Shown here: positions 32,469 to 40,901 of the stretch, piece after piece
Layout of the letters: every line of letters begins with the position of its first letter
Position numbering within the stretch: position 1 is the first letter of the stretch
Assembly: GCA_039029735.1 (NCBI GenBank)
Contig: JBCCFL010000005.1
Location: forward strand, 124,001 to 188,000
From: CADEDH01 sp039029735
Lineage (GTDB): Bacteria; Actinomycetota; Acidimicrobiia; Acidimicrobiales; SZUA-35
Reading direction: 5' to 3'
Length of the DNA: 64,000 nucleotides
Program-made: the position numbers and the translations under genes
The notes under the pieces: generated by a model
Database searches by the model: none
The model's input: the letters and a program-made list of their open reading frames with translations, nothing else
What the model was told of the DNA's origin: nothing

Positions 32469-34591
32469 GATCCTCCTCGGCTGCCAATGGTGGCGAGTGC
32501 CGTTGACGGCACCCAGCCCGAAACAGTGGTCCCTCGTCCAGGTTGGGACCGCACGGCGATCGTGCCGCCGACGGTGTCGATCCGATCGCGGAGGCCTACG
32601 AGCCCCGTGCTCGATCCGCCGGTCCGTTCGGGGTCGAACCCCCGACCGTCGTCAACCACTTGGAAGCGCAGCTCACGGCCACCGTGGTCGATGTGCACCG
32701 AGGCCGACGTGGCTGCGGCGTGCTTCACCACGTTGGTCAGCGCCTCTGCGATGCTGAAGTACACCGCGAGTTCCACCTCACGGTCGATCGCTCCGGCGAG
32801 TGCCCCGTCCACGGTCACGGGAATCGGGAGGCCGGCGGCCAGTGACTCGACGGCCGCCACGAGTCCCTCGGATTCGAGCACCATCGGATACATCCCTTGG
32901 GCCAGCGCCGTGATCTCGTCGCTCGCGGTCCGGACCTCGGCTGCAAGCGCCTCCAGCTGGGTTCCAACCATGGCGAGGTCGGCGGCACCGGCGGTGCGGG
33001 CGCCCTCGTCGAGGCCGGCGGCGAGGTCGCTGAGTTGACGCTGGGTGCTCTCGTCGAGCTGACGTTCTAGCCGCTGACGCTCCTCGCCCTGGGCGTGCAC
33101 GAGGCGTCGACGCGACGACGTGAGCGCCTCGGCCTGCGCCGCCAGCGCGGCGTCGAGCCGGGCCCGATCGAGTACGAGGCCGGCTGAGCCTGCGAGGTCG
33201 TCGAGGAGGCGACGCTCGGTTGGTGTGAGGTCGTCACCGCGCCGCTTGGTCACGGCGACCGTGCCGAGCGTCGCCGCTGCTCGTTCAATCGGCACCTCAT
33301 GGATCTCGAATCGACTCCCGTCGGTGTCGACCCCCAGGGCGAACGGATCGGTGGCGGCGTCGGGCCAAGTGGCAACCAGCTCCCGGTCGCTGGCGTCCTC
33401 GCCGTGGAGCCGCCACACGGTCACCCGCTCGGCGCCGGTGGCCTCACCCAGCAGGCCGACCATCCGGTCGATCATGCCCGAGGTGGTCTCGGCTCTCGTG
33501 AGCCGGGCGCTCAGGTTGGCCAACACCTCGTACGGCGTGGCCCGCCGGCCGTACACGAGACGGTTGGCCGCCTGCTCCAGCCGACGGCGGGCGGGCTGGA
33601 AGGCGAACGCGACCACCACGGTGGCGGCCAACGACAGCGCCGACGAATCCGCCGACGCTCGACCGAGCAGCGACCCCACACCGAACACCACGCCGACGTA
33701 GACGGCGCCGATGAACACGGCCAACATGCCGTAGAGCAGGGTGCGAGCGATCAGCCGATCGATGTCGAACAGCTGATCTCGCCAGATCGCCATGCCGTAG
33801 GCGAGCCCGAGCACGGGGTAGAGCAGCAGAGTGAAGGCATTCGCACCGGCGAAGGCGAGGCTCAGGATCCCGGCCACCACGAGCCACATGCCGGCGTAGA
33901 GCACCCAGCGGATACGGCGCCGAACGTCCGGGTCGGACCGGCGGTACCGGACGACCAACGAGGCGAGGGAGAGGGGCATCAGCACCACCAAGCCGATCAT
34001 CGCCAGTGGTCCGAGAATCGGATAGGGCTCGATGGCGTCGTCGAAATCGCGGATCGGAAATGCACGCGACATGATCAACCACACCGCTGCGATGAGGACG
34101 AGCGACGCGATCGCCAACGGCGACCAGCGCCTGGTCACTGGTCGGCCATCGGGGGTGAGCTGAAGCCCCAGACTCATCGCTCCCCAGTTGGCGAAGGGCC
34201 ACAACGAGTAGGTGAGGGCGAACAGTGGCGCCATGCCGGCGGGCCAACCCGAGGTGTCGATGTCGTCGGCCGGTACGCCCTGGCGCTCCGCCAACGCGTC
34301 CCACAGGCCCCCCAGTGCGGCCGGGAACGCACTGGTGACACCAGCCCCGACGATCAGCCACACCGCAGGATTGCGGGGCTCGCTCCGGATCAAGAGCAGC
34401 CCGAGGAGGCCGTAGATGAGGGCCATGAGGGAGTTGACGGCCGTCCAGGTCTCGATCGACTCTCCCAGACGGCCCGCCCAGGTGGCGAGGCCCATGCCAA
34501 TCGGGGCCGAGGCGATCGACGCGACCGAGAGCACGCGGCCAATACGACGAAGTGACTGGTCCGACAGCGGGATGGAGGGCACGGCGCTCAT
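32465..34591 (-). CDS. Histidine-kinase-like membrane protein: ATP-binding domain intact, phospho-acceptor His missing
   Basis: Protein of 708 aa. It has an N-terminal membrane region with seven or more helices, the linker YGRRATPYEVL, a GAF-like domain, a dimerisation helix and a HATPase domain. Where HisKA_3 kinases read LHDG (as in its neighbour, LERDLHDGAQQ), this one has LERQLDESTQ, so Asp513 replaces the acceptor His. The ATP-binding part is complete: N box EALTNVVKHA (N620), G box VDDGRGFD, then GLVGLRDRI and GRGTTV. It could bind and use ATP but cannot autophosphorylate on the usual His. It overlaps its partner gene by 4 bases (ATGA). See the findings on complementary pairs. Confidence 0.9.
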   Translation of the reverse strand: MSAVPSIPLSDQSLRRIGRVLSVASIASAPIGMGLATWAGRLGESIETWTAVNSLMALIYGLLGLLLIRSEPRNPAVWLIVGAGVTSAFPAALGGLWDALAERQGVPADDIDTSGWPAGMAPLFALTYSLWPFANWGAMSLGLQLTPDGRPVTRRWSPLAIASLVLIAAVWLIMSRAFPIRDFDDAIEPYPILGPLAMIGLVVLMPLSLASLVVRYRRSDPDVRRRIRWVLYAGMWLVVAGILSLAFAGANAFTLLLYPVLGLAYGMAIWRDQLFDIDRLIARTLLYGMLAVFIGAVYVGVVFGVGSLLGRASADSSALSLAATVVVAFAFQPARRRLEQAANRLVYGRRATPYEVLANLSARLTRAETTSGMIDRMVGLLGEATGAERVTVWRLHGEDASDRELVATWPDAATDPFALGVDTDGSRFEIHEVPIERAAATLGTVAVTKRRGDDLTPTERRLLDDLAGSAGLVLDRARLDAALAAQAEALTSSRRRLVHAQGEERQRLERQLDESTQRQLSDLAAGLDEGARTAGAADLAMVGTQLEALAAEVRTASDEITALAQGMYPMVLESEGLVAAVESLAAGLPIPVTVDGALAGAIDREVELAVYFSIAEALTNVVKHAAATSASVHIDHGGRELRFQVVDDGRGFDPERTGGSSTGLVGLRDRIDTVGGTIAVRSQPGRGTTVSGWVPSTALATIGSRGGS

Positions 34592-36756
34592 GCCGACACC
34601 GCCTTCCGGGGCGTGTGCTCCATGGCATCGACGTCGAACACGGTGTTGGGAATCTCCGCCCGCACAATGGTCGGTGACGGCCCGAATCGGACGGTGCCCC
34701 CGAGCGCGTCGATCCGATCTTCGACGGCTGGAAGGGGCCCGACCTCGCTCTCGGCCGGCGCCGAGACCTCGAAGGCGAGGGGGCCATCGTCGTCGCTCAC
34801 CGCGACCGTCACCACCCCATCGGTGCCAGCCCGCTCGATGGCGGCCAGCGTTTCGAGGATGGAGAAGTAGGCGGTGGCCTCCACGTCGCGGCCGTGCCGA
34901 GCAGCGAGAGCGCCGGTCAGGTCGACGGTCAGCGGTGATCGGCCGACCGGCGTACTCAGAGCTGCGAGCAGACCCTCGCTCGCGAGCACCGGCGAGTAGA
35001 TGCCCCGGGCAGTCTCGCGGAGCGACTCGATGGCGGCGTCGGCCTGAGCGCACAGTGCGGCCAGCTCGTCGGCCACCTCGGCGGCCTCGGCCTTGGCCGC
35101 CATCTGCTGGGCGATCGAGAGGCGCACCTTGGCCGCCACCAACCGCTGCTGGGCCCCGTCGTGGAGGTCGCGCTCCATGCGGTGCCGGGTGGCGTCCTGC
35201 ACGGCGACAAGGCGCCGCCGCGACGCCCGGAGCTCGTCGATCCTGGTTCGCAGCTCACCGGTGAGCTCACGGTTCCCCAGCGCCAAGCCCACGCCGTCGA
35301 CCAGTTCGGTCACGAGGGCCTCGTCGGCTGGCGGCAGCGTCTCTCCCGCCGGGAAGCTGAGGCCGAGCGCGCCCACCACGTGGTTGTCGTGGCGGATCGG
35401 GCAGGTGCGGTCGGCGCCGGGCACGGCAAGATCGTCGGGATCGGGCGGGACCGCGGCCGTCGTGATCGAGATCTGTTCGGCTGGCCACACCGAAACGAGC
35501 GACAGGCTCGATCCGTCGCCGGCCCGATCGTCGAGCGCCCACACACTCGCGGCGGTCACGAGCGTGCCGTCGACTACCGATCGGGGCACATCGGCCAGGA
35601 GCTGATCGTCGGTTGCCGCCATGCGCTGCGTGAACTCCGAGAGCACCTCGTACGGCGTGGCTCGCCGGCCGAACACCACCCGGCCGGCCAGCTTGTCGAA
35701 CCGGCGGCGTAGCGGTTGCACGGGTATGGCCACCACGCCGGTGGCCACGAGGGGGATCACGGGCGAGTCACTGAGCTGGCCGCCCACCACGGCGCCGAGC
35801 CCGAACACCACGGCCACGTAGATGGCGGCGATCGCAGCGAGCATCGAGGCGTACACGAGGGTTCGGCTGATCACCCGATCGACGTCGAAGAGCTGATCGC
35901 GCCAGATGGCCAGGCCGAAGGCGATGGCCAGCACCGGGTAGAAGCCGAGGAGCAGGATCTCACCGCCGAGGAACAGGCTGAAGAACGACGCGACCACGAA
36001 GCCACCCCCGATGAGCACCCACCGGAGGCGACGGCGGGTGCTGGGATCGGAGTTGCGGTAGCGGACCACGAGCGAGACGTACGACAGCGGGATCCACGCG
36101 AACAGCACCAGGTAGACACCCATGACGGCGTACCGGCGGGTGTCGTCGGCGAAGGCCTCGGGCTCGCCGTTTCGGATGGGCCAGTTGCCGGCCACCAGCA
36201 CCCAGTAGGCGAGCAGATTGAGCAGCGCTGCGGCCGCCACGGGCCGCCAGCGGCGCGACGGCAGGTGACCGTCGGGGGCGATGAGCAGGCCCAGCGTCGG
36301 CAGCCCGAAGTTGCCGAACACCCAGGCGCTGTTGAGGATGGCCATGAGTTGCGCCGAGCCGAACAGCCAGCCACTCGTGTCGACGTTCTCGAAGGTCACA
36401 CCCTGATCGAGAGCGAGGAGCTCACCGACGCCGGAACTCATTCCGTTGAGAGCCGTGGTCACGCCCACGAGGATGAAGAACCACACCAGCCGGTTGCGGG
36501 GGGCGACGTGGATCAGCACGAGGCCGAGCACGCCGTAGACGATCATCGTCTCGATGTTGATGATCGTGAAGTTCTCGATGCCCTGCGAGAGCTCACCGGC
36601 CCGAGCGACGAGAACGAGCGTGGTCGGCCCGGCGAGGATCGAGAAGACCGACAGCATCTCACCGAGCCGGCGCAGCATCGCGTCGGACAACCACTGGCGA
36701 GGCGCTGCCCGCTCGACGGCCGTGACGGTCGGCGTCGTTGCCACATCAGCGTTCAT
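34588..36756 (-). CDS. Histidine-kinase-like membrane protein: phospho-acceptor His present, ATP-binding domain degenerate
   Basis: Protein of 722 aa with the same layout as its downstream neighbour: membrane helices, FGRRATPYEVL linker, GAF-like domain, dimerisation helix, HATPase-like domain. The H box is perfect (MERDLHDGAQQRLVAAK, His532). In the ATPase part the N box reads ETLAAIERAG, with Ala639 for the essential Asn, and the first glycine box is gone (SAPAESEVG where DDGRGFD is expected), although DRIDALGGT remains. It can probably accept phosphate but not bind ATP. It overlaps the receiver-cyclase gene and the partner kinase gene, each by 4 bases, so all three are translated in a chain. 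Confidence 0.9.
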   Translation of the reverse strand: MNADVATTPTVTAVERAAPRQWLSDAMLRRLGEMLSVFSILAGPTTLVLVARAGELSQGIENFTIINIETMIVYGVLGLVLIHVAPRNRLVWFFILVGVTTALNGMSSGVGELLALDQGVTFENVDTSGWLFGSAQLMAILNSAWVFGNFGLPTLGLLIAPDGHLPSRRWRPVAAAALLNLLAYWVLVAGNWPIRNGEPEAFADDTRRYAVMGVYLVLFAWIPLSYVSLVVRYRNSDPSTRRRLRWVLIGGGFVVASFFSLFLGGEILLLGFYPVLAIAFGLAIWRDQLFDVDRVISRTLVYASMLAAIAAIYVAVVFGLGAVVGGQLSDSPVIPLVATGVVAIPVQPLRRRFDKLAGRVVFGRRATPYEVLSEFTQRMAATDDQLLADVPRSVVDGTLVTAASVWALDDRAGDGSSLSLVSVWPAEQISITTAAVPPDPDDLAVPGADRTCPIRHDNHVVGALGLSFPAGETLPPADEALVTELVDGVGLALGNRELTGELRTRIDELRASRRRLVAVQDATRHRMERDLHDGAQQRLVAAKVRLSIAQQMAAKAEAAEVADELAALCAQADAAIESLRETARGIYSPVLASEGLLAALSTPVGRSPLTVDLTGALAARHGRDVEATAYFSILETLAAIERAGTDGVVTVAVSDDDGPLAFEVSAPAESEVGPLPAVEDRIDALGGTVRFGPSPTIVRAEIPNTVFDVDAMEHTPRKAVSA

Positions 36757-38054
36757 CCGAACCTCCACGCCGTGACAGGCTCGACTCGCCCCTTCACGGT
36801 TGTCGGGCCCAACTGCTCGGAGCCGGCGGGCGCTCCACCAATTGCGTTGGCGGTCGGCTCGCTGAGCACGGTCTGGCCCGCTGAGGCGAACTGCTGGAGC
36901 CGTTGGGTGAGGTTCACCGTGTCGCCGACAACGGAGTACTCCAGCCGCTCCTCCGACCCAAGCAAGGCGGCGGCGACCTTCCCGGTCGACAACCCGATGC
37001 CCAGTCCGAACCCGTCGAGCCCGTCGGCCTCCCATCGGGCGTTGATCTCGCTCTGAGCCTGGTGCATGGCTCGTGCGGTGACCACAGCCCGGGCGCCATG
37101 GTCGTTCAGCGGCTCCGGAGCGCCGAACACCGCCATCACGGCGTCGCCGACGAACTGCATCACGGTTCCTGCGTTGTCGATGACGGCGCGGTTCATGGCC
37201 GCTCGATGCTCGTTGAGCTGACCGGCCAGTGCGGTGGGATCAGTTCGCTCGGCGATGGCCGAGTAGCCGCGGATGTCGGACATCAGCACGGTCACCTCCA
37301 GCGTGTCGGTCTCCCCCGGTAGCCGACCTGCATTCACCAGCTTCTCGGCCACACCGCCCGGAAGCAAGCGAACGAGGCGCTCGCCCTGCTCCTCGCGATC
37401 AGAGATCGCCTGGTGGAGCAGGCGCAGCCGCTCCACCGCCGCCGTCTCACCCTGCTCCAATCCCTCAGCCAGGCGCACGAACAGGCGCTCGATCGACGCC
37501 TCGACGTCGGCCGGCGTGCGCTGCGTGGCGACCGCGATGGCCTTGATCGGCATGCCCTCGGCCATCGACACCAGCAGCTGCTCCTCGGCTGGGGTGAGCG
37601 CCCAGTTCGCCTGCACCGGTTGGGTGAGCGCCTGCACGATCTTCGGGTCGAGCATCGACCCGCCGGTGGCCACCTCCCGCACGGCCCGAGCCAACTGGTC
37701 CTCCTCGGCCACGCTGTTCTTGAGAAGATACGCGAGCCCTGATGCCCCCTCCGACAGCAGGGCCACGGCGTACTCCGGATCGTCGAACTGTGACAGCACC
37801 ACGATCCCGGTGCCGGGGTGGCGGCGCCGAATCTCTGCGGCGGCGTCGATGCCTTCTCGGGTGAAGTTGGGCGGCATGCGAATGTCGGTGACCACCACGT
37901 GGGGTTCGGCCTCGGCGGCGCCGGCCACGAGTGAGTCGTAGTCGTGGGCCTCACCGACGAGTTCAAGATCGTCGGAGAGCTGAATGAGTGCCTTCACACC
38001 CTCCCGCATGAGGAGGTTGTCGTCAGCGAGATACACCCGAATCATCGTCGTCAC
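36753..38054 (-). CDS. Response regulator with LuxR-like linker fused to a class III nucleotidyl cyclase
   Basis: Protein of 433 aa. Residues 1-125 form a receiver (YLADDNLLMREGVKALI; acceptor Asp in VVVTDIRMPPNFTREG; Lys in AYLLKNSVA). Residues ~150-200 follow a LuxR HTH in spacing (LTPAEEQLLVSMAEGMPIKAIAV), but the recognition helix has lost its usual Lys/His contacts. Residues ~250-430 are a cyclase: metal Asp in LMSDIRGYS and in FVGDAVMAVFG, nucleotide-binding VVGDTVN, and Asn/Arg of NLTQRLQ. Phosphorylation would control cAMP or cGMP synthesis. It starts at GTG 38054; ATG 38045 is possible. Confidence 0.9.
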   Translation of the reverse strand: MTTMIRVYLADDNLLMREGVKALIQLSDDLELVGEAHDYDSLVAGAAEAEPHVVVTDIRMPPNFTREGIDAAAEIRRRHPGTGIVVLSQFDDPEYAVALLSEGASGLAYLLKNSVAEEDQLARAVREVATGGSMLDPKIVQALTQPVQANWALTPAEEQLLVSMAEGMPIKAIAVATQRTPADVEASIERLFVRLAEGLEQGETAAVERLRLLHQAISDREEQGERLVRLLPGGVAEKLVNAGRLPGETDTLEVTVLMSDIRGYSAIAERTDPTALAGQLNEHRAAMNRAVIDNAGTVMQFVGDAVMAVFGAPEPLNDHGARAVVTARAMHQAQSEINARWEADGLDGFGLGIGLSTGKVAAALLGSEERLEYSVVGDTVNLTQRLQQFASAGQTVLSEPTANAIGGAPAGSEQLGPTTVKGRVEPVTAWRFG

Positions 38055-38075
38055 CGTTGGTTCCGCTCCGCCGCG

Positions 38076-38555
38076 TCAGCTGATGGCGGCCGCTGCCGGG
38101 CTGCTCGGGGTGCGGCCCGCGCCCGACGTGGTCGAGCGAAGCACCTGCCACGTGAAGGCGGCCACGATGCAGGCCCCGATCACGAGGGTGACGTGGAATG
38201 CCCACTCCACCGCAGCCAGGCCGCCGTAGTTCCCCTCGGCCACCGACTGGTGGAACGAGGTGTGCGGAGCCCAGCTCACCAGGCCCCAGCCGATCGCGGC
38301 CCATGCCGGCAGGGCCAGCGGCACGTCGGTGCGGCGCACGACCGGCCATCCGAAGGCGAGCCACGCCAGGCCGATGCCGAAGGCGATCCACTCCACAATC
38401 GCCGCTCCGATCAGCGCTGCCAAGGCACCGCCGGCCGGGTCGGTCTCGCCCGACTCCATACCCCAGAAGCCACCGAGGGGCCCCGGGGCCGAGAACAACA
38501 TGGCGATCACCGTTCCCAACACGATCACGCCGATCCACTTCCCCTTGCCAGACAT
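38076..38555 (-). CDS. Small unknown membrane protein heading the signalling operon
   Basis: Protein of 159 aa with about four hydrophobic segments: GVIVLGTVIAMLFS, LAALIGAAIVEWIAFGIGLAWLAFG, PAWAAIGWGLVSW and HVTLVIGACIVAAF. I do not recognise a family. AGGAGG lies 7 bases before ATG 38555, a strong ribosome site. The receiver-cyclase gene starts 21 bases downstream. It contains His and Trp residues in WAPHTSFHQS that could sit near the membrane surface. It may be an input partner for the kinases, by position only. Confidence 0.7.
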   Translation of the reverse strand: MSGKGKWIGVIVLGTVIAMLFSAPGPLGGFWGMESGETDPAGGALAALIGAAIVEWIAFGIGLAWLAFGWPVVRRTDVPLALPAWAAIGWGLVSWAPHTSFHQSVAEGNYGGLAAVEWAFHVTLVIGACIVAAFTWQVLRSTTSGAGRTPSSPAAAAIS

Positions 38556-38641
38556 CACGGTTCCTCCTCGTCAACGTGTTTGTTCACTGGAGTAAGCGTG
38601 TTCCGTCGCCGTACGCGAATCGAGTGTGGGACCAGGTGTCC

Positions 38642-38665
38642 GGGGGTGGGGATAGCCACACCCCC
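38642..38665. promoter_or_regulatory. Hairpin/palindromic element between the two kinase units
   Basis: GGGGGTGGGG (38642-38651) and CCACACCCCC (38656-38665) pair at 9 of 10 positions around ATAG. On the minus strand it follows the kinase-like gene ending at 38682 by 16 bases, so it may be that gene's terminator. Its core GTGGGGATAGCCACAC (38646-38661) recurs almost exactly before the other kinase unit, so it may instead or also be an operator for the gene starting at 38555. Confidence 0.5.
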
Positions 38666-38681
38666 GCTCGGCACGGCGCCC

Positions 38682-40901
38682 TCAGATAGCGGACGACCCA
38701 CCAACGAGGGCTACAGCCGAGAGGGGTACGGAACCTCGGATCGAGGTGCCGCAACCCGGAGCCGAGTCGATGGTCACCACGCCACCGACCGCGTCCATCC
38801 GGTCGGCGAGGCCGCTCAGCCCGGCTCCCTCCACCACGCGGTGACGGTCGAAGCCGCGGCCGTCATCGCGAAGTTCGAAGGCGAGCCGGTCGTCGCGATC
38901 GGTCAGGGTGAGCGTCGCCGAGTTCGCCTCAGCGTGCTTCACCGCATTCTGGAGTGCCTCCAGCACCGTGAAGTACACGGCCGCTTCAACCTCGCGCGAG
39001 TAACGGCGGACGTCCGAGTCGCTGACCGTCAACGGCAGCGGCGATCGCCGCGCCTGGTCGGCCAGGGCAGTGGCGAGGCCGTCGGCTTCGAGCCCGCGCG
39101 GGTACACGCCTTGGGCGAAGTCCGTCAGGACGGCCCGGGCCTGCGTGGCGTCCCCAACCAGGCCGCGCACCAGAGCGGTCAATGCCTCGGAGCCCGTCTG
39201 GCCCGCCTGCGCGCCGGCCTCGCTCAGCCCACTCTCGATACCGGCGATCAGCCGTTGTGGCCCGCCGTCGAGTTCACGCTCCAGCGAACGCCGCGCCTCG
39301 TCGGAGGCAGCCAGCACCCGTTGGCGTGATCGTTCGAGGTCGACCACCTGAGCCTGCAGTCTCGCCGTCAGCCGCGTGTTGCGCATCGCCAGTCCCAGCG
39401 CGGAGACCAGGTTGTCGATGACCTGAGCGTCTGTCGCCGTGATCGGCTCGTCACGGGCCTCGGCGAGTGAGAGCACGCCCAACACATCACCGTCGTGGGT
39501 GATGGGAATGGTGCGGTCGGCGTCGGGATCCTCGACCGACGGCACGCCTGCAAGAGCCGGACCGTGATCGCCAGAGCCAACGACGGGAGCTACGAGTCGC
39601 TCGCCAGATTCGGCGTCCTCCACCGGCCATGTTGCCGCCTGGTGGTACTCGTCGCCGTCTCGACGCCAGAGGGTGGCGCGCACGCTGCTCGTTCCACCCA
39701 CGATCAACTCCGGGACTCGGTTGATGCTCTCGGCGGTCGACAGCCGGCTCGCTCGCCGACCGAATCCGGCCAGCACGTCGTAGGGCGACAGACGGTCGCC
39801 ATAGACCAACGTGTTCGCCTGGCGTTGCACGATGCGCCGCACCGGTTGGAATGCGATCGCCACCACCGTCGTCGCGGCGATCGACAACACGAGGTTCGAC
39901 TCGATGCCGATCAGCTCCGCCACGCCGACGACGAGACCCACGTAGGTTCCCGCGATGAACACAGCGAGGACCAGGGAGGTGAAGGCCTTCGAGATCACGA
40001 CGTCGAGGTCGTAGAGCCGGTATCGAGCGATGGCCACGCCAAAGGCGGCAATGAGAACGAGTTCGCCGCTCAGGAGGAGTACCCGATCGAGCAGCGGTGT
40101 GTTCGCGTTGTTGATGCCTCCGCCCGTCACCACGTCGACGATCGTGCTTCCCACTGCGCCGAGCATGAACCCGACGAAGCCAAACACGGCGAGACGGATC
40201 TGACGTCTCGTGTCAGAGTTGCTCCGGCGATAGCGGATCAGCATTCCGGCCAGGCACACGAAGCTCATCAGGATCGTCGTGAAGAACCCGATCGCCGCCA
40301 GCATGGGGACCAACCCGTCGCCGTCTGGGGAGTAGTCGTAGCTGCTGGTGGGGTTGGTGACGGCGGCGACTGGCAGCGTGAAGAGAGCGAGGGTGCCGAG
40401 GGTCAGCGCTGCCACCCACCGCCATCGGCGGCTGGGCAGCCGGCCGTCGGGGAACAACAGGATGGCGAAGGTGCCTGGCAGCATGAATGCCGGCTGCCAC
40501 GCCCATTCACCGAACCAGAATCCGACGTTGGACGGAAAGGTGAAGTCGGTTGGTACGCGATCGCGTACCTCGTCGATCGAGCCAGCGGACCGCGCCTCGA
40601 TCGCACGAGTCGCCTGACCGATCATGCTCAGCCCGGCGAAGACCGACGTCCAGACCAACGCCCAGACCGCACCGTTGCGCGGCTGGGACCACAGCATGAC
40701 CCAGCCCAGGATTCCGAATCCGAGGGCGAGCACCGAGATCTGCGCATCGCTGAACTGCCACTGGCCGAGCGCGACCAGGGCCACGTTCGCCGCGATCGTC
40801 ACGGCGACCGAGAACCCAGTCATCGACCGGCCCACCCGACGCCGAGTCGGATCACTGATCGGGACCAGCCTGCCAAGAGAGGACGACGTGGACGGGGTCA
40901 C
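38682..40901 (-). CDS. Second histidine-kinase-like protein with intact ATP-binding domain and missing acceptor His
   Basis: Protein of 739 aa: eight or so membrane helices, linker YGDRLSPYDVL, GAF-like domain (ending near ITATDAQVIDNLVSALGLA), dimerisation helix and HATPase. The H box reads LERELDGGPQRLIAG, with Asp545 where His is expected and one residue fewer than its partner. The ATPase part is intact: N box EALQNAVKHA (N652), G box RDDGRGFD, then GLSGLADRMDAVGG and GCGTSI. Same defect as the protein at 32465-34591. GTG 40901 overlaps the partner gene stop (GTGA). Confidence 0.9.
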   Translation of the reverse strand: MTPSTSSSLGRLVPISDPTRRRVGRSMTGFSVAVTIAANVALVALGQWQFSDAQISVLALGFGILGWVMLWSQPRNGAVWALVWTSVFAGLSMIGQATRAIEARSAGSIDEVRDRVPTDFTFPSNVGFWFGEWAWQPAFMLPGTFAILLFPDGRLPSRRWRWVAALTLGTLALFTLPVAAVTNPTSSYDYSPDGDGLVPMLAAIGFFTTILMSFVCLAGMLIRYRRSNSDTRRQIRLAVFGFVGFMLGAVGSTIVDVVTGGGINNANTPLLDRVLLLSGELVLIAAFGVAIARYRLYDLDVVISKAFTSLVLAVFIAGTYVGLVVGVAELIGIESNLVLSIAATTVVAIAFQPVRRIVQRQANTLVYGDRLSPYDVLAGFGRRASRLSTAESINRVPELIVGGTSSVRATLWRRDGDEYHQAATWPVEDAESGERLVAPVVGSGDHGPALAGVPSVEDPDADRTIPITHDGDVLGVLSLAEARDEPITATDAQVIDNLVSALGLAMRNTRLTARLQAQVVDLERSRQRVLAASDEARRSLERELDGGPQRLIAGIESGLSEAGAQAGQTGSEALTALVRGLVGDATQARAVLTDFAQGVYPRGLEADGLATALADQARRSPLPLTVSDSDVRRYSREVEAAVYFTVLEALQNAVKHAEANSATLTLTDRDDRLAFELRDDGRGFDRHRVVEGAGLSGLADRMDAVGGVVTIDSAPGCGTSIRGSVPLSAVALVGGSSAI

